A stretch of DNA of 64,000 nt from Pseudanabaena sp. Lineage in GTDB: Bacteria; Cyanobacteriota; Cyanobacteriia; Pseudanabaenales; Pseudanabaenaceae. The notes under the pieces are model-generated. The model did no database searches. It saw nothing but the letters and a program-made list of their open reading frames with translations, and was not told the DNA's origin. This document shows positions 15,659 through 25,053 of the stretch, piece after piece. Every line of letters starts with the position of its first letter. Position 1 is the first letter of the stretch. The stretch covers positions 186,001 to 250,000 of the forward strand of contig QBLS01000004.1 in NCBI GenBank assembly GCA_003249015.1, in the 5' to 3' direction. The position numbers and the translations under genes are program-made.

Positions 15659-16118
15659 TGTTATTATAGCTACGGTAAATAAGAAATTTCAACTTTTCTT
15701 TACAAATTTTTGTCACATTGTTTTTTCTACGTGATCGATGTTGCAATTACCCGTTTATAAATATGCTTGTAACGCTATCAGCGTAGTCGATTAGTCACTT
15801 TTATAAGTTTTGTAAAGCAGGTTTTAGAGGTTGAAGCATATTTTGTACTACGGACTCTAAAATTTGCTTTAAATTTAAAATCATGCCAATCTTCAAAATT
15901 TTTTTTGGTTTTTGGTGGAGTTGAGGTCAATTGCCGCTAAAATTTTGCCCTAATTCGTGTAATACCAAATCAAGAAATGGGGTAACCCTTTCTCGATTCA
16001 AAAAACCTTGCTGGGTCTGGCTTTCAATTCACGAATGTATTTTTATACCTTTGTGAACCTAAAACAAAATCCAGTGCAGGGCTGCAATTTAAGACTTTGT
16101 GAACTTTTAGTGAATCGA
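15659..16118. other. AT-rich intergenic region between divergent genes
   Basis: 460 bases carrying the divergent promoters of the DUF3155 and M23 peptidase genes. In-frame codons extend the peptidase frame upstream to 16008, but they do not look like protein. I see no RNA gene. Confidence 0.4.
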
Positions 16119-17291
16119 ATGGGTGATCGCGGCAACTGGCAGAAAAAATTGGTATCAATAAGCATAGCGATCGCTATGCTGTTTGCCATTTGTTTTTACC
16201 TGGGTGTAAATAATCAAGAGCCAGTCATGGCGCAGTCTGTCGAAGAACTGCAAAACTATCAAAACTTTGTCGATCAGCAGCGCCAGATTATTCAAAAGCA
16301 GCAAGAACAAATTAATTCGTTAACTAAACCTGCACAGTCTCGACTAGATGCACTAAGACGAAATGTGCGTGTCACTGAGACACAGATTAAAGACAACGAA
16401 AAAAAAATTCGCGTTGCTAGGGAGCAGTTGCAAAAATTAAGTATGCGCCTCCAAGAACTGGAGTACGACCTTAACAAGAGAAGGGATGCGACTTCGGCGA
16501 GGCTGCGCTATTTACAAAGGCAGCAGTTGCAACGGTGGTGGGTAGCTCTGTTAAGTAGCCGCGACCTAAATCAGTTTGCCGATCGCCGTCGCCAGATTGA
16601 GAGAATCTATGACAGCGATCGCTTACTCCTAGAAGATTTAACGCAGCGGTCAATGCGGGTAGAAAAACAACGCAATCAAGTAATTGCTCAGGGGAATGAG
16701 CTAGATCTATTAACCCAAAAACTAAAATATCAAAAAGCCAATATTGAAGCTGAGGTGGTTGCCCAACAAAATGCGATCGACCGTCTCAAAAGCGATCGCC
16801 AAGCCCTTACCCAAGCCGAAGACCGACTAGCTGAAGACTCGCGCCGCCTGTCACAGATTATCTTGGCAAAGGTGCAGCCCTATTCTGGTCTAGTTCTGCC
16901 TCCTGGGACGGGGCAACTGATGTATCCCACCATTGGTCCTGTCACTAGCAATTTTGGCTGGCGCACCCATCCCATCCTTGGTACGGAGCGTTTTCATGCT
17001 GGCATTGACTTCGGCGCAGATTATGGAACTTTGATTTACGCTAGTGAAAGCGGGAGGGTAATTTATTCTGACTGGTATGGCGGCTATGGTAATTCTGTGA
17101 TCATTGACCATGGCAATGGCATCACGACTTTGTATGCTCATTGTAGTGAGTTATATGTAAAAGATGGAGATGCAGTGGTAAAGGGACAACCGATTGCTGC
17201 GGTCGGTTCTACGGGGTTCTCGACGGGACCGCACTTACATTTTGAATTACGCGCCAATGGCGAACCGATTGACCCTGCTGGTTATTTATAA
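16119..17291 (+). CDS. M23-family (LytM) peptidase with coiled-coil, EnvC/NlpD-like
   Basis: 390 residues from ATG 16119. The reading frame extends to 16008, but the first 37 codons precede the natural signal segment. One N-terminal membrane or signal segment (VSISIAIAMLFAICFYLG) ends near MAQS. Residues about 45-270 form a long coiled coil (QNFVDQQRQIIQKQQEQINS onward). The C-terminal LytM domain has GPVTSNFGWRTHP, the zinc motif RFHAGIDFGADYG, YAHCSEL and GPHLHFELR, so the catalytic residues are present. It should act in the periplasm on peptidoglycan cross-links or activate an amidase during cell separation. Confidence 0.9.
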   Translation: MGDRGNWQKKLVSISIAIAMLFAICFYLGVNNQEPVMAQSVEELQNYQNFVDQQRQIIQKQQEQINSLTKPAQSRLDALRRNVRVTETQIKDNEKKIRVAREQLQKLSMRLQELEYDLNKRRDATSARLRYLQRQQLQRWWVALLSSRDLNQFADRRRQIERIYDSDRLLLEDLTQRSMRVEKQRNQVIAQGNELDLLTQKLKYQKANIEAEVVAQQNAIDRLKSDRQALTQAEDRLAEDSRRLSQIILAKVQPYSGLVLPPGTGQLMYPTIGPVTSNFGWRTHPILGTERFHAGIDFGADYGTLIYASESGRVIYSDWYGGYGNSVIIDHGNGITTLYAHCSELYVKDGDAVVKGQPIAAVGSTGFSTGPHLHFELRANGEPIDPAGYL

Positions 17292-17314
17292 TTTCAGCGC
17301 TTTGCGCTGCAAAG

Positions 17315-17360
17315 CCCAAAAAATGAGTGGCGGTGCGAAGCACCGCCACTCATTTTTTAG
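17315..17360. repeat. Hairpin at convergent gene ends, includes the phosphohexomutase stop
   Basis: CCCAAAAAATGAGTGGCGG faces its complement around TGCGAAGCA. The TAA of the minus-strand gene lies in the right arm. A T-run on each side suggests it also terminates the peptidase transcript. Confidence 0.8.
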
Positions 17361-18904
17361 GTGGTAATTGCGGATATGTCTAGACTGGCGATCGCTTGGC
17401 AAGACTGCAAAAATGTAATTAGCCGCCGTGCAATCTGAGATACTCCACCCTCACAATTCGACTCAATATTTAAGGGCATGACAGGATCGTGCAATGAGAG
17501 ACGCAACAGAAACCATCCCTTCTCCCCATCAGCCTGACATGAAACCCGCACACCTTCGTAATTGTTGGGGACTACTTGCCAATCACTTTGGCTTGCTGCA
17601 TAGGTTTGTAGTTCGGCAATGACGCGATCGCCAATTTCCTTAAAATTTTGAGTCTTAATCTTGATCCGAAACTCTTCACTTTCACAAGGTTCTTGCAGAT
17701 TAAGAATCAGATCGGTGATGGATTTACTTGACAGCTTAGATTTAGCGAGTTCGATTAATAGCTTACTCACCAGATAAGCACCATCATCTAAAAAATAATT
17801 TTCTTTGAGAGCGCCATGTCCTGAAGTTTCAATCGCTAGCCAAGATTCTTGTCCTGCTTGGTTTAAGCGAATTGATTCATTGATTACATTTTTATAGCCT
17901 CGCTTAAAACGATGATGCGTTCCCTTGAGATCCTGTTCAATAAATTTGGTTAATCCATCGGAAGTAATGGAATCAGTAACAATTGTGGAATGAGGATGTT
18001 CCTGTAAAATAATTGCGGAAATCAGCGCAATTAAACGATTACGATTTAGTTCATTGCCTTGGCTATCCACAGCCGCGCTGCGATCGACATCCGTATCAAA
18101 AATAATCCCAAAGTCTGCTTGATGCTTCACAACTGCTGCACAAATCGAAGCCATGGCGGCTTTATCTTCAGGATTAGGAACATGGTTAGGAAATGTGCCA
18201 TCTGGTTCTAGAAATTGACTTCCCGTCGTATCCGCACCCAAGGGTTGCAATACTTTAGCTGCATAGAATCCCCCTGCGCCATTCCCAGCATCGACAATAA
18301 TCTTCAGTCCCTTCAAAGGCTGTTCATAATTTTCAGGGTGATTGACAGCTTCGCGAATCTTCGTTACAAATTGATTTGCATAAACAGAAATAAAATCATA
18401 TTCAGTCACTTTGTCTTGAGTAGAAGTCACTGCTTCTGTAGGTGAAGAGATAGAATTAGCGGCGATCGCTAAAATCTCGCTGATATCCTGCTTTTCCAAT
18501 CCACCCTGAGGCGTAAAAAACTTCAACCCATTGCGGTTAAAAGGTAAGTGACTTGCCGTGAGCATAATTGCTCCATCGCATTTAAAACCTTCAGTAATCG
18601 TACTCATAAACATGGCGGGAGTGGATGCCATGGCAAAGTCATATACGCTAGCACCGCAAAAACTCAACCCATCAATTACGGCTTGCATTAATTCTGCACC
18701 AGACAAGCGACTGTCTCGCCCAACTGAAATCGTTAACGCTGATCCTGACTTATTTGATCGTTGAGATAGCCAAATTGCAAAGGACTTACCAAGAATATTC
18801 GCAATTTCAGGGGTAAGATTCACCTCTTCATTGGGAACTCCTGCGATTGCTACGCCTCTTATGTCAGAGCCATTTTGCAGCTTTTTCCAATCAAAATTTT
18901 GCAT
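17357..18904 (-). CDS. Phosphoglucomutase/phosphomannomutase
   Basis: About 515 residues from ATG 18904; an upstream ATG at 18976 would add 24 poorly conserved residues. The alpha-D-phosphohexomutase layout is complete: GSDIRGVA, VGRDSRLSG, the active-site loop AIMLTASHLPFNRNGLKFF with the phospho-Ser, the metal loop FDTDVDRSAAVD, and the substrate loop ETSGHGAL. The SHLP rather than SHNP loop marks the subgroup shared by cyanobacteria and plastids. It should interconvert hexose 1- and 6-phosphates for glycogen, sucrose or cell-wall precursors. Confidence 0.9.
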   Translation of the reverse strand: MQNFDWKKLQNGSDIRGVAIAGVPNEEVNLTPEIANILGKSFAIWLSQRSNKSGSALTISVGRDSRLSGAELMQAVIDGLSFCGASVYDFAMASTPAMFMSTITEGFKCDGAIMLTASHLPFNRNGLKFFTPQGGLEKQDISEILAIAANSISSPTEAVTSTQDKVTEYDFISVYANQFVTKIREAVNHPENYEQPLKGLKIIVDAGNGAGGFYAAKVLQPLGADTTGSQFLEPDGTFPNHVPNPEDKAAMASICAAVVKHQADFGIIFDTDVDRSAAVDSQGNELNRNRLIALISAIILQEHPHSTIVTDSITSDGLTKFIEQDLKGTHHRFKRGYKNVINESIRLNQAGQESWLAIETSGHGALKENYFLDDGAYLVSKLLIELAKSKLSSKSITDLILNLQEPCESEEFRIKIKTQNFKEIGDRVIAELQTYAASQSDWQVVPNNYEGVRVSCQADGEKGWFLLRLSLHDPVMPLNIESNCEGGVSQIARRLITFLQSCQAIASLDISAITT

Positions 18905-19013
18905 TGCTTTTAAAGTTTTGGAGCTAGGCGATTTTGCTCCCATTTTACAGCGCGACTTGCTATACTGGCGCAACATCTATTTTTGCTAGTATCTTATAGA
19001 GTCAACTTCTGCT

Positions 19014-19793
19014 ATGTCTTCTAGTCCTGTCACCTCATCACGCCTAGTCGGATATTGGCAAAAGTTTCAGCCTTGGTTAGAGTCCACCGCAATTATTGCT
19101 TGGGGCTTTACATTGCTAAGGCTATGGTTATCTAATCAGCTTTTTTTGTTAATACATCCCAATTACATCCCCCTAACTATAATTGCGGGGTTTACACTTA
19201 CCTTTGTGGGCTTTGCTGAGGCTTGGCGGGTCAGCAAGCGTCGGCGCAACTATTCAAAAAATCAACAGCACGTCAATCTATTCAAGCCATCCTTGAGCAG
19301 CGGCTTACTTTTGTTTGTAGCGATCGTGGCGCTGTTTGTGAGTCCTCGAGCCTTTACTAGCGAAAAAGCAATTCATCGGGGTGCAATTGATAATATTGCT
19401 GATACGAGAACTGTTCCACAATCCTTTCGAGCTAGCAACCGACCTGAAGAAAGAAATTTAGTGGAATGGGTTCGCACCATTAGCGCCTATCCTGAACCCG
19501 ATGCTTACAAAGGTCAAAAAATCAATCTTTCGGGATTCGTTGTCCATGACCCAAGTCTTCCAGACAACATGTTTTTAATCACAAGATTTGTGATTACATG
19601 CTGTGCTGCCGATGTTTATCCCGTCAGTTTACCTGTCAAAATTAATGGAAGTCGGTCAGCCTATCCCCCTGATCGTTGGCTACAGATCCAAGGACAAGCT
19701 GATGTTTATAACCAAAATGGCAATCGCCAAGTCATGATTATTCCCAATAACATCACCACGATCGCTGAGCCAAAGAATCCTTACGATTATTAA
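19014..19793 (+). CDS. DUF1980/TIGR03943-family membrane protein
   Basis: 259 residues. Two to three membrane segments occupy the first 115 residues (LWLSNQLFLLIHPNYIPLTI; LLLFVAIVALFVSP). A soluble domain follows with LSGFVVHDPSL, FLITRFVITCCAADVYPVSL and DRWLQIQGQADV, diagnostic of the YcgQ/TIGR03943 family. Family members usually lie next to a YcgR-like permease and are linked to metal homeostasis; no such partner is here. The Cys-Cys pair is conserved and could bind metal. The function is not established. Confidence 0.85.
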   Translation: MSSSPVTSSRLVGYWQKFQPWLESTAIIAWGFTLLRLWLSNQLFLLIHPNYIPLTIIAGFTLTFVGFAEAWRVSKRRRNYSKNQQHVNLFKPSLSSGLLLFVAIVALFVSPRAFTSEKAIHRGAIDNIADTRTVPQSFRASNRPEERNLVEWVRTISAYPEPDAYKGQKINLSGFVVHDPSLPDNMFLITRFVITCCAADVYPVSLPVKINGSRSAYPPDRWLQIQGQADVYNQNGNRQVMIIPNNITTIAEPKNPYDY

Positions 19794-19829
19794 AATAAAA
19801 AAGCGGCGCGAAGCGCCGCTTTTTTATTT
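19793..19829. terminator. Bidirectional terminator between convergent genes
   Basis: AAATAAAAAAGCGGCGC, a short loop and the complementary arm ending in a T-run. It separates the DUF1980 and mnmA genes, which converge. Confidence 0.85.
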
Positions 19830-20906
19830 TTCAATCAAGCCACCGCCTAGCAATAGATCATCACGATAAAATACCGCAGCCTGTCCAGGAGTAATACTAA
19901 ATTGCGGTTCATCAAAAACAATGCGGGCGCGATCGCCTTCTAAGGGAATCACAGTTGCCGCCGCAGGTGCAGTCCGATAACGCACCTGCACTTCCGCTGC
20001 AAAAGGAACATCTGTGGGAGCCATTGATACCCAATTTACTTGGTTAATCGTACATTCTCGATCCTGTGCTTCTGAGCGATCGCCAACTACGACTTCATTC
20101 TTAATAGGATCAAGCGCCACCACATACAAAGGATTGGCTGCCGCGACTCCCAAACCCTTACGCTGACCGATGGTGTAATGATAAGTGCCATCATGCTCAC
20201 CCAAAACATTGCCCTGCGTATCAACGATTTTCCCTTGAATAGGGGTGAGATATTTATCTAAAAAGGCTCGCATGGAGCCATTTGCTTCCACAAGGCAAAG
20301 ATCCATACTTTCAGGCTTTTCCGCAGTTTCTAGTCCAAACTCAGCCGCGATTTTACGAGTCTCCACCTTAGTTGTGTCGCCGAGAGGAAAAATGCAGCAG
20401 CTTAATTCATCCTGTCCAACTTCATAGAGAAAATAGGATTGATCTTTATTGCGATCAACAGCGCGGCGCAACTCGTAACGACCTGACTCATTGTTAAAAT
20501 TCAGCTTGGCATAATGCCCTGTGGCAATTTTATGGATTCCTAAATTTTCCCTTGCGTAGTTCATCATTGGCGTGAACTTGACTGCCTTGTTGCAACGGGA
20601 ACAGGGCAGTGGTGTGGAACCCGCTGCGTAGCCTGTAACTAAGTAGTTAATAATGCTTTGTTCAAATACTTCACGACTGTCAACTATTTCGTGATGTATT
20701 CCTAATTCTTCGCAAAGTTTGGCGGCATCGACCATGCCCTCGGAACAGCATTGTCCTTTGCCACGCATGAGCCACAGGGTTAGCCCTGTCACGTCGTAGC
20801 CAGCACGATGCAGTAGCGCCGCCGCAACGGAGCTATCAACGCCACCCGACAAGCCAACGACGACTTTTTCAGCTTTATTCTTAACGTGGGATTCTATGTT
20901 TGACAT
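19824..20906 (-). CDS. mnmA: tRNA-specific 2-thiouridylase MnmA
   Basis: 360 residues, the family length. The PP-loop [17 protein letters not shown] starts the protein. The catalytic cysteines are in [11 protein letters not shown] and [12 protein letters not shown], and [15 protein letters not shown] and [11 protein letters not shown] are present. The enzyme thiolates uridine 34 of Lys, Glu and Gln tRNAs with ATP and persulfide sulfur. It stands alone. Confidence 0.96.
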   Translation of the reverse strand: MSNIESHVKNKAEKVVVGLSGGVDSSVAAALLHRAGYDVTGLTLWLMRGKGQCCSEGMVDAAKLCEELGIHHEIVDSREVFEQSIINYLVTGYAAGSTPLPCSRCNKAVKFTPMMNYARENLGIHKIATGHYAKLNFNNESGRYELRRAVDRNKDQSYFLYEVGQDELSCCIFPLGDTTKVETRKIAAEFGLETAEKPESMDLCLVEANGSMRAFLDKYLTPIQGKIVDTQGNVLGEHDGTYHYTIGQRKGLGVAAANPLYVVALDPIKNEVVVGDRSEAQDRECTINQVNWVSMAPTDVPFAAEVQVRYRTAPAAATVIPLEGDRARIVFDEPQFSITPGQAAVFYRDDLLLGGGLIEK

Positions 20907-20967
20907 TTACTGCGATCGAACCATTCAAACTAAATTGTATCGCAAAGCAAAAGCCAAGGAACGATTT

Positions 20968-21015
20968 AAAGCGCTGTATCTTTTGGCTTTTACAAACCCA
21001 AAAGATACAGCGCTT
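20968..21015. repeat. Inverted repeat with GCGCTGTATCTTTTGG arms
   Basis: Arms AAAGCGCTGTATCTTTTGG and its complement flank a 10-base loop. It lies beside a second hairpin at 21034. Confidence 0.7.
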
Positions 21016-21033
21016 TGCGCTTAGTTAGAACCT

Positions 21034-21082
21034 AAATAAACTTGAGGAAGCGGCGCTCCGCGCCGCTTCCTCAAGTTTATTT
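21034..21082. repeat. Hairpin with AAATAAACTTGAGGAAGC arms
   Basis: A palindrome around GGCGCTCCGCGCC. The same element, with its flanks (TTAGTTAGAACC on one side, ACAGTCTATTAAGG complement on the other), occurs inverted at 27525-27573. Confidence 0.8.
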
Positions 21083-21120
21083 GTCCTTAATAGACTGTAT
21101 TAGATCGCACGAAGCGCCGC

Positions 21121-21675
21121 TCAAATATCTTTTGGGTTGGTTTGGTTATTTCGGTAGTACTCAGATTCAGAAACTAAGTCTAGATTGCTCTCTACTCGAT
21201 CTAGAAATACCTTTCCTTCCAAATGGTCATATTCATGTTGAAATATCCGCGCCACAAAGCCGTCTAATTCCTTGACTTGCTGATTGCCTTGGCGATCGCA
21301 ATACTCCACCGTAATTTGACGATAGCGTGGTACAAGTCCGCGAATCATCGGTACAGAAAGGCATCCTTCCCAGCCTTTTTCAGTTTCCTCAGTATGGGAG
21401 ACAATCCGAGGATTAATCATTGCAGTTGGCTCCATCAGTGGCGCGTGAGGATAGCGATTATTAGGATGGGATGCAATGATAATTAGCTGTAGCGATCGCC
21501 CAATTTGGGGAGCCGCTAATCCTACGCCTCTGCTTTCTCGGAGCGTGAAAAGCATTTCATCAATTAGCTTTTGAATTTTGGGATCTTGCACATTGGTAAT
21601 CGGTTCCGCTTTTTCACGCAGTTGGGGATTTCCTAATTGATAAATTGTCAGCTTTTTTGTGAACAACTTATTCAT
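21121..21675 (-). CDS. def: Peptide deformylase
   Basis: 184 residues from ATG 21675; the frame extends to 21747 with residues not typical of the family. All three motifs are intact: GVGLAAPQIG, EGCLSVP (metal Cys) and QHEYDHLEG (two metal His and the catalytic Glu). It removes the formyl group from new proteins in the cytoplasm. Confidence 0.95.
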   Translation of the reverse strand: MNKLFTKKLTIYQLGNPQLREKAEPITNVQDPKIQKLIDEMLFTLRESRGVGLAAPQIGRSLQLIIIASHPNNRYPHAPLMEPTAMINPRIVSHTEETEKGWEGCLSVPMIRGLVPRYRQITVEYCDRQGNQQVKELDGFVARIFQHEYDHLEGKVFLDRVESNLDLVSESEYYRNNQTNPKDI

Positions 21676-21791
21676 TACAGAATTAATCATGGTCTTAATT
21701 GATTTAATAAAAAGTTTTGGTGTTGCAGAAAAAATATAAATCAACAAGAAGTCAGGGCTAAAGAATCATGAATATGGTGAATTAGCAGTCG

Positions 21792-21863
21792 TATAGCAAT
21801 TTTAAATATTTAGAAGAGCCTGTCGAAGTGTCGAAGCCCCTACTCTTATTTGAAACAGCTATA
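21792..21863. repeat. Short copy of the ~125-bp dispersed repeat
   Basis: Starts TATAGCAATTTTAAATATTT and ends TTATTTGAAACAGCTATA like the full copies, but the middle is shortened to CCTGTCGAAGTGTCGAAGCC. Confidence 0.7.
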
Positions 21864-21910
21864 AATCGTATCTTAACTTATTGAGTATCTGCGAATAATA
21901 GATTTCTAGG

Positions 21911-22010
21911 TATAGCGAAGCAAGAGTTCGTTAGGACAAATCAAAACCCAAGAAGCGAGTGGCGGCGCTCCGCGCCGCCACTCGCTTCTTGGGTTTTATG
22001 TCGTGCTATA
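21911..22010. repeat. Palindromic MITE-like element, GTGGCGGCGC core
   Basis: TATAGC...GCTATA ends around a hairpin (21943-21997) with arms CAAAACCCAAGAAGCGAGTG. Same family as 10538-10644. Confidence 0.75.
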
Positions 22011-22132
22011 AATATCGGATTATTGCTTGCGCCTGATCGAATTGTACCGAAGATGCTTGTCATTCCTTGGCGCTTACCCACGCAGCTAATGCCTATAGGT
22101 TGGTTGGATAAGCGATCGCCTCTGTTTCGATG

Positions 22133-24085
22133 TTATATTTCGGTCAACCAACAAAACTGATAACCATTAAGCATGATGCGTTCATCTTGCTGAGATGGAC
22201 TTTTACCAGTATACAGATCGACAAATCGGCTATACGCACTAAAACCCTTATTACTCAATGTTGACAAGTCTAAATATTGCGGATTTATATCAAAATTTGC
22301 TAGTACCAACACTTTTTCTGATGGACGCAGATGATCGAACCGAATAAAACCAAGCAAATGTTCGTTGTCTAATTGGAGCAACTCACGATTATTAAAATCG
22401 GCAAACGCCGAAATTTCTTTGCGAATAGCAATCATCTTTTTCATGGCAGTGAAGATCGCATATTGTTCAGTGCCTTGTTTTTTGCGTAGTTCAGCTTTTT
22501 CCCAATCAATTTTTGGACGATGAACCCAACGATTATCATTGCTTTTGCTAGGGTCTTCACTAAAGCTGTAATCATTGAGTACACCGATCGCATCACCGTT
22601 ATAAATCAAAGGAATCCCCCCAAAGGATAGAACAATGCCATGTAGTAAGAGAATTCTATTAATAGCAGCAGAAATTAAGTTGTTGTCTCCCAATTCCAGA
22701 GCCGACTCTAGACCAACTAACGAAGCCAATGATCCACAGATCCTTCCATCTCCTGTAGCTTCATTATGCATGAATTCTAGACCCCTAGGCGAGCCGTCAA
22801 ATTTGCCGCTAAAATAATCAACCAAAAAGCGTCGGTGGGAATGGGGTTCATAACCTGCTAAGCGAATATCATTATCGTCAAAGCCAAAACCAATATCATC
22901 ATGACAACGGACATAATTTAGCCAAGTCGCTCGTTCCAATTTATTAGGCAAGCTTTTAATCCCTTGACTGAGGAGTTTCGTATTTTTAGTTGCTACACTA
23001 TCCCAGAGCAGAGCCATCAGAGTAGCGTTATAGGCAATTTCACATTCTTTAGCCGCGATCGCATCTTCACCAAAATACTTAATTACTTCCACAGGTGCAA
23101 CAATCGCTTCGGCAATAAACAGTACCCCTGGGGCAGAAACTTGGCAACAGTCTTTCATCAACTGTAAGATTAGATGGGCTTTGCGTTCATTTTGACAAGA
23201 AGTACCAATCTTCTTCCACAAAAAAGCCACGGCATCAAGACGCAAAATATCCACACCTTGATTTGCCCAAAACAGAATGATATCCAGCATTTCAATAAAT
23301 ACCGCAGGGTTGCTGTAGTTCAAATCCCATTGATAATCATGGAAAACTGTCATGACCCATTTTCCCATTTCAGGATTCCAAGTAAAATTACCAGGATCGG
23401 TTTCGGGAAATACTTCTGGCATACTCTGCTCGAACATATCAGGTATTTCTCGACCCTCAAAGATGTAGTAATAGTCTTGAAAACGGCGATCGCCTTTGAT
23501 GGCTTTCTTAGCCCATTCATGTTCGTCAGAAGTATGATTTAGAACAATATCTAGCACTAATAAAATATCGCGCTTGCGGAAATCTTCGGCAATCAGACGC
23601 ACATCTTCTAAGTCACCAACGCGATCATCAATTTGTCGAAAATCACTGATTGCATAGCCTCCATCACTTTTTCCTTCAGGACATTTCAAAATCGGCATAA
23701 TATGCACCATATTAATCCCTAGCTCTTGAAAATAGCTGGTTTTGCTCACAAGATCCCGTAAATTGTCAGCAAATCCATTGGAATAAAGAGCCATCCCTAC
23801 CCATTTTTGTGACAAAAACCAGTTGTGATCCTGTTCGCGTTGTATATCCAAACGCTCTAATTCTGGAGAGCGATCGATATAGCCCTTTGCCATCGTTTCC
23901 ACTAGGCGCAACATCTGCAATTTGAAGTCATCGCGATGCCCGTACAGAGTATAAAAAAGCGAATGGATTGCGTAGAAATTAGCACCAAGACGGGTATAAA
24001 AGTGTCGTAGATCTTGACGACGAATTTCAGGTTTTAAATCATCAAGGATAGAATTTAAGAGTGAATGAGAGATTTGTTCGTACAT
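22133..24085 (-). CDS. ams: Amylosucrase (GH13)
   Basis: 650 residues, the length of known amylosucrases, with the N-terminal helical domain before the (beta/alpha)8 barrel. GH13 motifs are VLDIVLNHTSDEHEW, GVDILRLDAVAFLWK (nucleophile Asp), VLFIAEAIV (acid/base Glu) and RCHDDIGFGFDD. The close spacing behind sucrose-phosphate synthase and phosphatase genes (58 bases after the phosphatase) argues for sucrose as substrate: the enzyme would split it into fructose and a glucosyl unit added to glycogen. Trehalose synthase or sucrose hydrolase are less likely alternatives given the N-terminal domain and context. Confidence 0.85.
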   Translation of the reverse strand: MYEQISHSLLNSILDDLKPEIRRQDLRHFYTRLGANFYAIHSLFYTLYGHRDDFKLQMLRLVETMAKGYIDRSPELERLDIQREQDHNWFLSQKWVGMALYSNGFADNLRDLVSKTSYFQELGINMVHIMPILKCPEGKSDGGYAISDFRQIDDRVGDLEDVRLIAEDFRKRDILLVLDIVLNHTSDEHEWAKKAIKGDRRFQDYYYIFEGREIPDMFEQSMPEVFPETDPGNFTWNPEMGKWVMTVFHDYQWDLNYSNPAVFIEMLDIILFWANQGVDILRLDAVAFLWKKIGTSCQNERKAHLILQLMKDCCQVSAPGVLFIAEAIVAPVEVIKYFGEDAIAAKECEIAYNATLMALLWDSVATKNTKLLSQGIKSLPNKLERATWLNYVRCHDDIGFGFDDNDIRLAGYEPHSHRRFLVDYFSGKFDGSPRGLEFMHNEATGDGRICGSLASLVGLESALELGDNNLISAAINRILLLHGIVLSFGGIPLIYNGDAIGVLNDYSFSEDPSKSNDNRWVHRPKIDWEKAELRKKQGTEQYAIFTAMKKMIAIRKEISAFADFNNRELLQLDNEHLLGFIRFDHLRPSEKVLVLANFDINPQYLDLSTLSNKGFSAYSRFVDLYTGKSPSQQDERIMLNGYQFCWLTEI

Positions 24086-24143
24086 AGAGTTTCCCTAAAA
24101 TATGCTTGCCTGTAGAATGATGTGCCGCGCAATCTGGGACATA

Positions 24144-24989
24144 TTATTCTATCCATTTTTGTGTATCTGGATAATAATGAACAACTCCTTCTAAAATCCC
24201 TGCGCTATAGTTTCCATTCATACCCAAAAAGTCTCCCTGAGCTAAATACAATCTATGGGCATTCCCTAGTTCTTTAGCTTGCTGTTGAGCCTGTTCAATA
24301 ATGTCCCTATGGGCATTGGCAACTAAAACAGAAGGTACTGAACTAATCAACAATGGTAGATCGTTTCCACTGTCACCTGCAAAAACGGTATTAGTGGCAT
24401 CGCATTCTAATTGATCCATCAAAAACTCTACTGCATGGAGTTTGGTGGCATTGGCGGGCAATATATCTAGCAAACCAATTCCCTTTGCTTCATCAACACT
24501 GTAAATTAAACTTGCAGCAATGTTTTGTTCTTCAAGCCGATCGCTGATGTACTGCTGCAAAATATCTTTTTCGACATCTAAGGGCAGATAATAACTAAGT
24601 TTAAATCGACTCTGTTGATCGGGTTCTTGCAAAACTAAATGCGATATTTCCGCTAAATCGGCAAACCAAGGCTCTAAATCTACAGCATTTAAACCTCGCC
24701 AATCAACTGCAATTTGTTGTGTCCAGCTTTGCCAAGATTTCCAGCGATCGCCTTCAAATCGGTACATTGTGCTACCAACATCGCCAACCACCCAATCGGG
24801 TGTAGGCAAATCATATTCTTGAATTGCTTCTTGAACTAAGGTCAGATTTCTACCACTTACATATGCCAAGTGGACTTCAGGACGGCTGACTAGACGGGAG
24901 AATATGTCTCGCGCTTCAGGGGATTCTGGTTGAGTTCCATTGGGTAATAGAGTGCGGTCAAGGTCAGTACAAATCAATAATTTCTGCAT
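24144..24989 (-). CDS. spp: Sucrose-phosphate phosphatase
   Basis: 281 residues. HAD-IIB phosphatase motifs are complete: CTDLDRTLLPNG (both Asp), LAYVSGRNL, the conserved Lys in the ATKLHAV segment and FAGDSGNDLPLL. SRFKLSYYL and the length fit sucrose-6-phosphate phosphatase. It lies 61 bases after sucrose-phosphate synthase and 58 before amylosucrase on the same strand, and should hydrolyse sucrose-6-phosphate to sucrose in the cytoplasm. Confidence 0.9.
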   Translation of the reverse strand: MQKLLICTDLDRTLLPNGTQPESPEARDIFSRLVSRPEVHLAYVSGRNLTLVQEAIQEYDLPTPDWVVGDVGSTMYRFEGDRWKSWQSWTQQIAVDWRGLNAVDLEPWFADLAEISHLVLQEPDQQSRFKLSYYLPLDVEKDILQQYISDRLEEQNIAASLIYSVDEAKGIGLLDILPANATKLHAVEFLMDQLECDATNTVFAGDSGNDLPLLISSVPSVLVANAHRDIIEQAQQQAKELGNAHRLYLAQGDFLGMNGNYSAGILEGVVHYYPDTQKWIE

Positions 24990-25016
24990 AGGTCACGATT
25001 ATATTAGTTATTGATG

Positions 25017-25053
25017 TAAACAGTGTTCCCGCCGAAGATGGGAACACTGTTTA
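25017..25053. repeat. Hairpin between sps and spp containing the sps stop codon
   Basis: TAAACAGTGTTCCC and its complement flank GCCGAAGAT; the TAA of sps is in the right arm. It may lower read-through from sps to spp. Confidence 0.7.
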